64,000 nt of DNA from Peribacillus simplex (GTDB lineage: Bacteria; Bacillota; Bacilli; Bacillales; DSM-1321), in the NCBI RefSeq assembly GCF_900156045.1, contig NZ_FTMX01000001.1, positions 1,054,001-1,118,000 of the forward strand, read 5' to 3'. The stretch's first letter is position 1. Every line of letters begins with the position of its first letter. The translations under genes and the position numbers were made by a program. Below the pieces are notes generated by a model. The model was not told where the DNA came from and did no database searches. It saw only the letters and a list, made by a program, of their open reading frames with translations. Positions 37,016 through 45,380 of the stretch are shown here, one piece after another.

Positions 37016-37804
37016 TTAATTATGGATTTTAAGGTGCGGCCGATCCCCGCCTTCAGTAAATATATCGTCACCGACTATTGTGTTAACGAGTTTCCCGATA
37101 CCTTCAATTTCAGTGATGATTTCATCGCCTACAGCAGTATCCGCCAATCCTTCAGGTGTGCCTGTCAATATGATATCGCCTGGGCTCAATGTCATGAAGC
37201 TGCTAAAATATTCAATTAAATCAGCAATGCCGAAAATCATGTCTTTCGTGTTGCCTTGCTGAGTCAATTTTCCGTTGACGTAAGTTTTGATGGCAAGATT
37301 CGAAGGATCTGGGATATCCTCGGCATCGACAAGCCAAGGCCCAATGGGGGTGCAGGTATCGCGATTTTTGACCTTTAAGTTTGGTCGGTAGTAATTCTCC
37401 AGATAATCCCGTATTGCATAATCATTTGCAATCGTATATCCACTTACATACTTAAAGGCTTCTTCCTTTTTTATGTTCTTCGCCTTTTTACCTATGACCA
37501 CTGCTAGTTCACATTCATAATGCATATAGGCTGCATCAGCAGGCCTTCTTGTCTGTCCTCGGTGGCCGATAAAGGTATTGGGACCTTTTAAGAACGCAAG
37601 GGGTTCTTCCGGGGCATTAAAAGCAAGCTCCTTCGCATGGTCTGCATAATTCAAGCCAAGTGCGAAGACAGTTCGTGGTTCCACCGGGGGAAGCCAGACA
37701 ACATCCTGCTCATTGACAATCCTGCCATCCGCCAATTTGAGCTGGCCATAATATTCGCTTGCTGGATGTACGGCACCTGCATAGGCTACACGTGCTCTCT
37801 TCAT
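37016..37804 (-). CDS. hpaG2: HpaG2 subunit, FAH-family isomerase/decarboxylase
   Basis: A 262-residue fumarylacetoacetate hydrolase-fold protein that corresponds to the C-terminal half of E. coli HpaG. The metal-binding residues are visible in YECELAVVIGKKAKN and the GYTIANDYAIRD segment; the GDIILTGTPEGLA end is typical of the fold. In this pathway the HpaG pair decarboxylates 5-oxo-pent-3-ene-1,2,5-tricarboxylate and isomerises the product. GGAGGGG precedes its ATG, which overlaps the hpaG1 stop (ATGA), so the two subunits are translated together. The hydratase HpaH has the same fold, so one of the pair could serve it. Confidence 0.86.
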   Translation of the reverse strand: MKRARVAYAGAVHPASEYYGQLKLADGRIVNEQDVVWLPPVEPRTVFALGLNYADHAKELAFNAPEEPLAFLKGPNTFIGHRGQTRRPADAAYMHYECELAVVIGKKAKNIKKEEAFKYVSGYTIANDYAIRDYLENYYRPNLKVKNRDTCTPIGPWLVDAEDIPDPSNLAIKTYVNGKLTQQGNTKDMIFGIADLIEYFSSFMTLSPGDIILTGTPEGLADTAVGDEIITEIEGIGKLVNTIVGDDIFTEGGDRPHLKIHN

Positions 37805-38589
37805 AAAATCCCCTCCAGTGATAGTTTTTCCTCGGGAATGATAGTATTTTCCAAATATCCGATTTCGTCTATTTCTATTCTGACAAGATCATTGGCTTTT
37901 GCCAGCGGTGCACTCTCTGGAACACCAACTAGGAGGGCGTCACCCGTACTCAAAGTCATGAAGTCAGTTACATCCTCAATAAGGCGGGATATGGAGCGAA
38001 TTAGATTTGAAGTTGAATTTTCCTGTCTTAACTCTCCATTTATATATACACGAATTCCTAAAGAATCAGGGTTGGAGATGGATTCCTTGGATACGACCCA
38101 TGGACCGATCGGGCAAAATCCATCACGGGCTTTATGGCGGATAGCAGGCCGGAAAAAGCTCTCATGCGGAATGCTAATATCATTGGCGATCGTAAAACCT
38201 TCTATATAATCCAATGCATGTTCTTTCTTGACTCTTGTGGCCGTTTTACTGATTACTATTCCAAGTGCGGCCCCGATTTCCAATTCAGGTATGCCGCTTG
38301 GAAGGGGAACTGGATTTGAAAAAGAAGAAAACGTGTTTCTAGGTTTAATATAAAGGATCGGCCCTTTAGGAGGTTCATTATAAGGAGGATGGTCGACCTT
38401 TTCCTTCAATGCTGCCAATGACCCTTTATAGTTTAATAATGTCCCATATACCGTTCCTGAAATAGGGTTATCCAAGTTGATTTGTGATGCCTCCAACTTA
38501 TCACCGTTCATTAAAATATAGCGGCTCGACTGTATCTCTATTTCTTCTGAATAATCTGACTTTTGAAGTTTCACTCTTGCTTTTGCCAT
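37801..38589 (-). CDS. hpaG1: HpaG1 subunit, FAH-family isomerase/decarboxylase
   Basis: A 262-residue FAH-fold protein matching the N-terminal half of E. coli HpaG. It shows PPKGPILYIKPRNTFS, the metal-site LEIGAALGIVISKTATRV, and ESFFRPAIRHKARDGFCPIGPW, which is diagnostic for this half. HpaG is a single fused protein in E. coli; here the halves are separate genes with a 4-base overlap. The ATG at 38589 is preferred because AAGGGG lies 9 bases upstream; a GTG at 38595 is too close. Tandem 12-bp palindromes overlap its promoter at 38618-38641. Confidence 0.87.
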   Translation of the reverse strand: MAKARVKLQKSDYSEEIEIQSSRYILMNGDKLEASQINLDNPISGTVYGTLLNYKGSLAALKEKVDHPPYNEPPKGPILYIKPRNTFSSFSNPVPLPSGIPELEIGAALGIVISKTATRVKKEHALDYIEGFTIANDISIPHESFFRPAIRHKARDGFCPIGPWVVSKESISNPDSLGIRVYINGELRQENSTSNLIRSISRLIEDVTDFMTLSTGDALLVGVPESAPLAKANDLVRIEIDEIGYLENTIIPEEKLSLEGIL

Positions 38590-38617
38590 GGACACTCACC
38601 CCTTGTTTTTATTATTA

Positions 38618-38641
38618 ATCATATATGATATCGTATATGAT
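38618..38641. promoter_or_regulatory. Tandem operator before hpaG1 (same as gntR operator)
   Basis: ATCATATATGAT (38618-38629) abuts ATCGTATATGAT (38630-38641), the same head-to-head pair of 12-bp palindromes found at 26249-26272. It covers the reverse-strand -10 of hpaG1 and lies just upstream of the forward hpaB2 -35. Confidence 0.68.
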
Positions 38642-38658
38642 TTTTTGTTTAAGTTCAA
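38630..38658 (-). promoter_or_regulatory. Promoter of hpaG1-hpaG2-hpaF
   Basis: On the reverse strand TTGAAC (38653-38658) and TACGAT (38630-38635) stand 17 bases apart. The -10 lies inside the second palindrome of the tandem operator, so a bound repressor would block it. Confidence 0.5.
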
Positions 38659-38682
38659 CATATTTAGATTATTCAGTATAAT
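38654..38682 (+). promoter_or_regulatory. Promoter of hpaB2
   Basis: TTCAAC (38654-38659) and a perfect TATAAT (38677-38682) are 17 bases apart, 112 bases before the hpaB2 start. Its -35 shares bases with the reverse-strand hpaG1 -35, so the two promoters are back to back and compete. Confidence 0.5.
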
Positions 38683-38794
38683 TAGACAAAAAATGTTAGA
38701 AAAAAGATGGGTTTTAACAGATAAATGCCTTGAACATTTAGTTAGTATGAAGCTAGGAATTCAAATTGAAAGATTGTGACTGGGGGATGTTCCG

Positions 38795-40309
38795 ATGATG
38801 AATGGTAAAGAGTATTTAGAAAGTTTACAAGATGGAAGAACGGTATTCTTGAACGGAGATAAAGTAGATGATGTGACGACGCACCCAGCATATCGCAATT
38901 CTGCCAGGTCAATTGCCCAACTATATGATGCTCTCCATGATCCGGTTACTGCACGGATTTTAACGGCTAAGACAGATGAAGGTCATACTACCCATAAGTT
39001 TTTCAAGGCCTCAAAGAACGCAACAGAGCTGCTTGAAGCAAGGGATGCGATAGCACAATGGTCAAAATTGAGCTATGGTTTCATGGGTCGTACCCCTGAT
39101 TACAAGGCTGCTTTTACAGGATCATTGGGGCCGTATAGCGATTTTTATAAGGGATTTGAAGGTAATGCGAAAAGATGGTATGAAAAAACCACAAGGGAAG
39201 TTCCCTTCTGTAACCATACAATCATAAATCCGGCAATGGACAGGGATAAACCGCTACATGAAAATAAAGAGGTATTTGTACGTACGGTGGAAGAGCGGGA
39301 TGATGGGATAATCGTAAGCGGAGCCAAAATGGTTGGAACTTCTGCAGCACTTACGAATTATAATTTTGTCGCGAATTATTCTCCTGTCGATCTTGGGGAA
39401 GGAGATAGAAGCCATGCATTGATTTTCTTTGTGCCGATGAATGCGCCGGGATTAAAAATGATCAGCAGACAGTCTTTTGAAGAAACGGCTGCCAAGTCAG
39501 GCACTCCTTTCGATTACCCGCTTTCCAGTCGGTTCGACGAAAATGACGCAGTCATCGTCCTTGATCATGTATTCGTCCCATGGGAGAATGTATTCGCCTA
39601 TAATGATGTGGAAATTGCAAATGGGTTTAGATCCAAGACTGGGTGGATGAATCGATATACATTTCATGGCTGCACACGCTATGCGGTGAAATTGGACTTT
39701 ATGGCTGGGCTTCTGATGAAAGCTACGGAAATGGCAGGAACGAATCAATTTAGGGGAGTTCAAGCCAATATAGGGGAAGTGCTTGCTTACAGGAATATGT
39801 TTTGGGCAATCTCGACAGCGATGGCTACGGATCCGATGGAAGGGCCGAATGGAACTGTTCTACCAAATAGCACATATGCAACTGCATATAGGGTGTTCGC
39901 ACCAATGGTTTGGCCAAAGGTGAAACAGATATTTGAACAGGTTGTAGCAGGTAATCTCATTCAACTCCCATCAAGCTCCAAGGATTTTTTAAACCCTGAG
40001 GTCCGTCCGTATCTCGATAAATATTATAAGGGTTCAGGTGGGGTTTCGGCAGTGGAAAGGGTAAAACTGATGAAACTTATATGGGATTCCATCGGAACGG
40101 AATTTGGTGGCAGGAATGAATTATATGAAATCAATTATGCGGGTAACCATGAAAATATTAGGCTTGAAACCATGAAAATGGCAGATACAAATGGACAATC
40201 GGATAAATTCAAAGCTTTCGTGGACTTGGCCATGGACGATTATGACCTCCATGGCTGGACAAATGATAAGTGGATAAATGCATATGAAGGCATTAATGCT
40301 GAAGTTTGA
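38795..40309 (+). CDS. 4-hydroxyphenylacetate 3-monooxygenase-family oxygenase (copy 2)
   Basis: A 504-residue second member of the HpaB family. Its substrate-site residues are Arg99 and Tyr103 in FMGRTPDY and His141 in CNHTIINP, so it should be active. It differs widely from copy 1 (for example ATDPMEGPNGTVLPNSTYA has no equal there), and the two are old paralogues rather than a recent duplication. It may act on another phenol, such as phenylacetate-derived or phenylpropanoid compounds, or be an alternative HpaB. GGGGGATG precedes the ATG pair at 38795. It is divergent from hpaG1 and followed by the PucR-type regulator. Confidence 0.85.
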   Translation: MMNGKEYLESLQDGRTVFLNGDKVDDVTTHPAYRNSARSIAQLYDALHDPVTARILTAKTDEGHTTHKFFKASKNATELLEARDAIAQWSKLSYGFMGRTPDYKAAFTGSLGPYSDFYKGFEGNAKRWYEKTTREVPFCNHTIINPAMDRDKPLHENKEVFVRTVEERDDGIIVSGAKMVGTSAALTNYNFVANYSPVDLGEGDRSHALIFFVPMNAPGLKMISRQSFEETAAKSGTPFDYPLSSRFDENDAVIVLDHVFVPWENVFAYNDVEIANGFRSKTGWMNRYTFHGCTRYAVKLDFMAGLLMKATEMAGTNQFRGVQANIGEVLAYRNMFWAISTAMATDPMEGPNGTVLPNSTYATAYRVFAPMVWPKVKQIFEQVVAGNLIQLPSSSKDFLNPEVRPYLDKYYKGSGGVSAVERVKLMKLIWDSIGTEFGGRNELYEINYAGNHENIRLETMKMADTNGQSDKFKAFVDLAMDDYDLHGWTNDKWINAYEGINAEV

Positions 40310-40398
40310 TCCAGCTCCGAATGAATCAATCTGATTAAGAAAACGTGAAAAAGAATGGTTTGTATCGGACTCCCGCCAGTTTTTCCTCCACTGCATGA

Positions 40399-40416
40399 TA
40401 TGAATGCGTTTACATT
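40399..40416 (+). promoter_or_regulatory. Candidate cre (CcpA) site before the PucR-type gene
   Basis: TATGAATGCGTTTACATT matches the cre consensus at all fixed positions but one. It lies about 65 bp before the regulator gene and could make the aromatic-sensing activator subject to glucose repression. Confidence 0.5.
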
Positions 40417-40479
40417 TATCTTGATAGGTAAGGTGTGGAAAAAGTATAATATTATGTAAAAGGAAAGCTGGGGGGAATA

Positions 40480-42336
40480 ATGACGAATCTTTTGAATCTT
40501 AAGAATGATGATGGTGAAATTCATTTAAATGATGAGAGGATGATCCTGACTTCCTCTTCAATTTTCGGTACTTTAAGAAAGGACTTGATCGAGAATATTG
40601 GTTTTGAAAGAATGAAGTCTTTCTTAATACGTTACGGCTGGAATATCGGAGTCAATGATGCTAAAAAGGCACTAAAAGGGAATATGTCAACGGTTAAGGA
40701 GATACTGAGGCAAGGTCCCATTTTACATATGCTGCAAGGTTATACAAAAGTTAATACTATGAATCTGGAATTATCGATGGATAGTAAAGCGGAAGTACAC
40801 TCTGTAAAAGTGGAAGGGGTTTGGGTGAATTCCTATGAAGCAGAGGAACATATAACCCAGACAGGCATCGCGGAAAAGCCAGTCTGTTATACATTGACGG
40901 GTTATGCAAGTGGATATTATTCAACGGTATGCGGTCATGAAGTGATTTTCAAGGAAAGTGCCTGTAAGGGATCAGGGCAATCAGAGTGTAGATACGAAGG
41001 TAAATCGAAACATTTATGGGGCATGGAGATTCAGGATGAGTTGAAATATTATAAAACCGAACCGATTGTTCAGGAGCTAGCCGTAACATATGAAAAGCTG
41101 CTGGAGGAACGCAATAGTTTGTCAAAAGTGATGGATATTCATAATTTGCTGACAGAAGAGTTAATTAACGGAAGAAGCCTTCAATCCATAGTGAGGATGG
41201 TTTATCAGAAAACGAAAATACCTTTGTTGATGGAGAATTTCAATGGCAATCAGGTTTATCATGCTGGCTTTCACAAAGGGAAGGTGAGGGAAGTCAGGAA
41301 TCAGCTTAAATTAGAGAGGGAAAATGGTCCTTCTTTGGAGACCGGAAGAATCGTAAAAGATGGGATGGAGCTGCTTTATACTCCCATAACGTTACAAAAT
41401 AAAACTTATGGGTATTGTGCCTTTGTGCAATCTGATCGAGACGAAGGAAAAACGAACCTGGAAATCGAGCGAATGATTCTTGAGAGGGTGTCCATGACTG
41501 TTTCCTTATTCCTCTTAAATGAGAAAAGCAGTTTTGAAGCCCTTGAAAGGGTAAAAGGGCTATTTCTTGAACAAATATTAAATGGAGAGTTTGCTGCTAG
41601 AGAAGAAATAATCAAAAAAAGCATGTATTTAGACGCTTCATTGGATCATCCATACACCATTGCGGTGCTGGGCTATCGTTTTTCCTCCGATCGGGGGACA
41701 GAGAATGACTATTTCATTCAGCAGAAAATCATCGAAGAGATATATGGTTTCTTTAAGAAGCGGAATCAAGTCGTCTTAACAGCATTAAGGGATGGTAATA
41801 TCGTATTGCTTACACCACTGAGTCCAGGAAATGAATTTCAATTTCTAACCAAGGAATGCATCAATCACTTACATACTGTTTTCAGCGGATATAATTTTAA
41901 AATGGGACTTAGCACAATATGTGATGAATTGGAACGGGCTCACGATGTTTTTCAAGAAGCTTTAACCGCTTTGAATATGAATGAAGGAACTCGGGATATT
42001 ACCAAATTTGAAGAAGTCGATCTGTTATCCATTTTAATGCATACTGGGAGTACTCCAGCGGTCCTGCAAAAGGCAGAGAAAATGCTGGGTCCTTTATTGT
42101 TGAAAGAAGATCCAAAAATGAATGAATTATTGAAAACGCTTTATGTATTTTTGCAATGCGGTGGAAATCTTGAATGCAGCATGACAAAATTGAACATTTC
42201 GATGAGTGGTTTACGCTATCGGATCAAAAGACTTGAAGAGCTGCTTTCCTGCCAAATAAGAAACCCTAAAATTGCTTTTCAATTATATGCATCATTTGAA
42301 ACATTGTTAAAGGCGAAAATGATTACCATTGGTTGA
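40480..42336 (+). CDS. Aromatic-sensing regulator: XylR_N-V4R sensor fused to PucR/CdaR-type output
   Basis: A 618-residue protein. The N-terminal 90 residues resemble XylR_N, the effector domain of aromatic activators such as XylR and DmpR (ERMILTSSSIFGTLRKDLIE, LIRYGWNIGV). A V4R domain follows (residues about 130-190) with the cysteines of CGHEVIFKESACKGSGQSECRYEG. A middle GAF- and CdaR-like region leads to a C-terminal PucR helix-turn-helix (LECSMTKLNISMSGLRYRIKRLEELL). Classical XylR proteins carry an AAA+ sigma-54 domain instead. GGGGGG precedes the ATG. It probably activates hpa genes on sensing the aromatic substrate. Confidence 0.85.
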   Translation: MTNLLNLKNDDGEIHLNDERMILTSSSIFGTLRKDLIENIGFERMKSFLIRYGWNIGVNDAKKALKGNMSTVKEILRQGPILHMLQGYTKVNTMNLELSMDSKAEVHSVKVEGVWVNSYEAEEHITQTGIAEKPVCYTLTGYASGYYSTVCGHEVIFKESACKGSGQSECRYEGKSKHLWGMEIQDELKYYKTEPIVQELAVTYEKLLEERNSLSKVMDIHNLLTEELINGRSLQSIVRMVYQKTKIPLLMENFNGNQVYHAGFHKGKVREVRNQLKLERENGPSLETGRIVKDGMELLYTPITLQNKTYGYCAFVQSDRDEGKTNLEIERMILERVSMTVSLFLLNEKSSFEALERVKGLFLEQILNGEFAAREEIIKKSMYLDASLDHPYTIAVLGYRFSSDRGTENDYFIQQKIIEEIYGFFKKRNQVVLTALRDGNIVLLTPLSPGNEFQFLTKECINHLHTVFSGYNFKMGLSTICDELERAHDVFQEALTALNMNEGTRDITKFEEVDLLSILMHTGSTPAVLQKAEKMLGPLLLKEDPKMNELLKTLYVFLQCGGNLECSMTKLNISMSGLRYRIKRLEELLSCQIRNPKIAFQLYASFETLLKAKMITIG

Positions 42337-42517
42337 ATGGATTCAAGCCTTTGTTTAAAAAAGAAATGTCGATCGATACATATACCGAGAGAATTTACTG
42401 TAATAAGGGTACGGTCGTTAGTGAAAAGTAATCTACCATGCAAATTGGCGAATACGCCGCAAAAAAATAATAAGAGTGATATAAAAGGCATGGAACTTCC
42501 GCTTCAATTTGATTTAT

Positions 42518-42546
42518 TTGCTTGTAAGCAGGGCTATGGGTATAAT
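42518..42546 (+). promoter_or_regulatory. Sigma-A promoter of asnS
   Basis: TTGCTT (42518-42523) and a perfect TATAAT (42541-42546) are 17 bases apart, 51 bases before the asnS start. It marks the right edge of the island. No T-box leader is seen between it and asnS. Confidence 0.7.
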
Positions 42547-42596
42547 AAGTAGAGTAAATTCATTAGTAAGTTAAGCTATTTTTGGAGGTAAATTCC

Positions 42597-43889
42597 GTGA
42601 AAATTACAATAAAAGATGCAAGCAAATTCGTCGATCAAGAAGTTACCATTGGAGGTTGGCTTGCCAGCAAACGTTCCAGTGGGAAAATTGCTTTTCTTCA
42701 AATCCGTGATGGCTCTGGTTTCATTCAAGGTGTGGTCGTGAAAGCTGAAGTGGGTGAAGAAATTTTCGCTCGTGCGAAATCGATTTCGCAAGAGTCATCC
42801 TTGTATGTAACAGGTGTCATTCAAAAGGATGAACGATCGCCGTTCGGTTTTGAGTTACAGGTGAAAGATATTGAAATCATTCATGAATCATTGGATTATC
42901 CCATTACACCTAAAGCGCATGGTCCAGAATTCTTAATGGATAACCGCCATTTGTGGCTGCGTTCAAAACGGCAGCATGCAGTCATGAAAATCCGGAATGA
43001 AATAATCCGTGCTACATATGAATTCTTTAATGAAGAAGGTTTCGTTAAAGTGGATCCCCCAATTTTAACTGGAAGCGCACCAGAAGGAACGAGTGAGCTG
43101 TTCGCGACTAAATACTTTGATGAGGATGCATACCTTTCACAGAGTGGTCAGCTCTATATGGAAGCGGCTGCCATGGCACTTGGGAAGGTATTTTCCTTTG
43201 GTCCAACCTTCAGGGCAGAAAAATCCAAAACAAGACGACATTTAATCGAGTTCTGGATGATTGAACCGGAAATGGCTTTTATCGAATTTAAAGAAAACCT
43301 GGAGGTCCAGGAGCAATACGTTTCTTCCATCATCCAATCCGTATTGAAAAATTGTCAGCTTGAGTTAAATACACTGGGCCGTGATACAGCGAAGCTTGAA
43401 CAAATTCAAGCTCCTTTCCCGCGGATTACATATGATGAAGCCATTAAGTTCCTTCATGAACAAGGATTTGATGATATCCAATGGGGTGATGATTTTGGAG
43501 CTCCGCATGAAACTGCGATAGCGGAAAGTTATGATAAGCCTGTTTTCATAACTCATTACCCAACCAAAATCAAGCCTTTTTATATGCAGCCAGATCCTGA
43601 CAGGGAAGAAGTGGTTCTTTGTGCCGATTTGATCGCTCCGGAAGGTTATGGAGAAATAATTGGCGGTTCAGAGCGGATTCATGATCAGGAATTGCTTGGA
43701 CAGAGAATCAATGAGCATGGCTTGAGCGAAGATGCTTACAAATGGTATATGGAATTAAGAAAATACGGCTCTGTACCGCATTCAGGCTTCGGTTTGGGAT
43801 TAGAACGCACCGTTGCATGGATCAGTGGAGTTGAGCATGTCCGTGAAACCATCCCGTTCCCACGTCTATTAAATCGATTATATCCTTGA
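42597..43889 (+). CDS. asnS: Asparagine--tRNA ligase
   Basis: AsnS charges tRNA-Asn in the cytoplasm. It is a class IIb synthetase of 430 residues. The N-terminal OB fold ([26 protein letters not shown]) binds the anticodon. The catalytic domain has motif 2 [22 protein letters not shown] and motif 3 [15 protein letters not shown]. The start is GTG at 42597, 6 bases after GGAGGT; a TTG at 42582 overlaps that site. A promoter precedes it and a strong terminator follows. It rejoins the B. subtilis gene order after the island. Confidence 0.96.
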   Translation: MKITIKDASKFVDQEVTIGGWLASKRSSGKIAFLQIRDGSGFIQGVVVKAEVGEEIFARAKSISQESSLYVTGVIQKDERSPFGFELQVKDIEIIHESLDYPITPKAHGPEFLMDNRHLWLRSKRQHAVMKIRNEIIRATYEFFNEEGFVKVDPPILTGSAPEGTSELFATKYFDEDAYLSQSGQLYMEAAAMALGKVFSFGPTFRAEKSKTRRHLIEFWMIEPEMAFIEFKENLEVQEQYVSSIIQSVLKNCQLELNTLGRDTAKLEQIQAPFPRITYDEAIKFLHEQGFDDIQWGDDFGAPHETAIAESYDKPVFITHYPTKIKPFYMQPDPDREEVVLCADLIAPEGYGEIIGGSERIHDQELLGQRINEHGLSEDAYKWYMELRKYGSVPHSGFGLGLERTVAWISGVEHVRETIPFPRLLNRLYP

Positions 43890-43901
43890 TTCCGTGATGA
43901 A

Positions 43902-43939
43902 GCGGTTATCTTGCCATATTTGGCAGATAACCGTTTTTT
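43902..43939 (+). terminator. Intrinsic terminator after asnS
   Basis: CGGTTATC pairs with GATAACCG, extended by GCCA/TGGC inside, and is followed by six Ts. It begins about 13 bases after the asnS stop. Confidence 0.92.
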
Positions 43940-44005
43940 GTTAAAATTATAAACTTATTCGGAGAGCCTTATTCATGTTATACTTAACCAGAGGTGTCCA
44001 AATAC

Positions 44006-44701
44006 ATGAATAAAGAACATTTATATGCGTGGTTTAAGGAAGGAACGATAACGATTCCATCCTTTTTGTTGACTAACTATAGTACAATGGGACTGAATGA
44101 ACAAGAAATGGTCCTATTATTACAATTGCAAAGCTTCATCGATAAAGGTAATCATTTCCCAGCACCATCCCAACTTTCTGACCGAATGACATTGCAGGAA
44201 ACCGAATGTCTATTCTTGATCCAGCGTTTGGTCCAAAGGGGATTTGTTGAAATGGTGGTTGAGGAGAGCCAAGAAATCGGGCAGGAAAAATATTCGTTGT
44301 CCCCACTTTATGAAAAAATGATGGACTGTTTCTTGAAAACTTTGAAACAGTCAGAGTCTGCTGAAATCCAAAAAGCGGGGGAGAGCCTTTATACGATATT
44401 TGAACAGGAGTTCGGCCGCCCTTTATCTCCATTTGAATGTGAGACATTGGCAATGTGGATGGAAGACGACCATCAACCTGAGATCATTAAGTCAGCTCTG
44501 AGGGAGTCTGTCATTTCCGGAAAATTGAATTTCCGATACATTGATCGAATTTTATTCGAGTGGAAAAAGAAAGGAATTAAAACCTTGGAACAGGCAAGGG
44601 AGCAAGGACAAAAATTTAGAGTTCACCAAAAGAGGGACCGAAAGACTGAAACTGCACAACCGTTGAAAGATGTGCCTTTCTATAACTGGCTCGAGCAGTA
44701 A
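44006..44701 (+). CDS. dnaD: DNA replication initiation protein DnaD
   Basis: DnaD remodels DNA at oriC and helps PriA-dependent helicase loading. The 231-residue protein has an N-terminal winged-helix domain (about residues 1-100, NKEHLYAWFKEGTITIPSFLL) and a C-terminal DnaD-type domain with the conserved YNWLEQ end, which needs the partner DnaB. The ATG at 44006 follows AGAGGTG by 9 bases; a GTG at 43994 overlaps that site. nth follows 22 bp after the stop. Confidence 0.95.
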   Translation: MNKEHLYAWFKEGTITIPSFLLTNYSTMGLNEQEMVLLLQLQSFIDKGNHFPAPSQLSDRMTLQETECLFLIQRLVQRGFVEMVVEESQEIGQEKYSLSPLYEKMMDCFLKTLKQSESAEIQKAGESLYTIFEQEFGRPLSPFECETLAMWMEDDHQPEIIKSALRESVISGKLNFRYIDRILFEWKKKGIKTLEQAREQGQKFRVHQKRDRKTETAQPLKDVPFYNWLEQ

Positions 44702-44723
44702 TGTAAATTGAAGGAGAACCAAT

Positions 44724-45380
44724 ATGTTGAATAAAGCTCAAATTCGATATTGTCTGGATACGATGGGTGAAATGTTTCCGGATGCCCATTGTGAGCTGAA
44801 TCACTCCAATCCATTTGAATTGGTGGTTGCTGTTGCCCTGTCAGCTCAGTGTACGGATGTATTAGTCAATAAAGTCACGAAGGATTTATTTCAGAAATAT
44901 AAAACGCCTGAGGATTACATAAGCGTTCCGATAGAAGAGTTGGAAAATGACATCCGCTCAATCGGTTTGTTTCGTAACAAGGCGAAGAACATACAAAAGT
45001 TGTCGCACATGCTGATCGAAGAATACGGTAAGGAAGTCCCCAGAGATCGTGATGAGCTAGTTAAATTGCCTGGCGTTGGCAGAAAGACGGCGAATGTAGT
45101 CGTTTCCGTTGCTTTTGATGTGCCAGCGATCGCTGTGGATACCCATGTAGAGCGTGTTTCCAAGCGTCTTGGATTATGCCGTTGGAAGGATAGTGTCCTC
45201 GATGTTGAGAAAACGTTGATGGCTAAGATACCAAAGGATGAATGGTCGGTTACGCATCACCGCCTGATATTTTTTGGACGCTATCATTGTAAGGCCCAGT
45301 CACCAAGATGTGAAACCTGCCCGCTTCTCGAATTATGCCGTGAAGGAAAAAAAAGAATGAAAAGGAAAGAAGCCAATTGA
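44724..45380 (+). CDS. nth: Endonuclease III
   Basis: Nth removes oxidised pyrimidines and nicks the abasic site in base-excision repair. The 218-residue protein has the helix-hairpin-helix LPGVGRKTANVV with catalytic Lys121, and Asp139 in VDTHVERVSKRLG. The C-terminal [4Fe-4S] cysteines are in HCKAQSPRCETCPLLELC. AAGGAGAACC precedes the ATG. It overlaps ypoC by 4 bases. Confidence 0.97.
   Translation: MLNKAQIRYCLDTMGEMFPDAHCELNHSNPFELVVAVALSAQCTDVLVNKVTKDLFQKYKTPEDYISVPIEELENDIRSIGLFRNKAKNIQKLSHMLIEEYGKEVPRDRDELVKLPGVGRKTANVVVSVAFDVPAIAVDTHVERVSKRLGLCRWKDSVLDVEKTLMAKIPKDEWSVTHHRLIFFGRYHCKAQSPRCETCPLLELCREGKKRMKRKEAN

Noticed and set aside
42337..42552. 71-codon frame before asnS
   Set aside because: It begins directly at the regulator stop with no ribosome site, and overlaps the asnS promoter.
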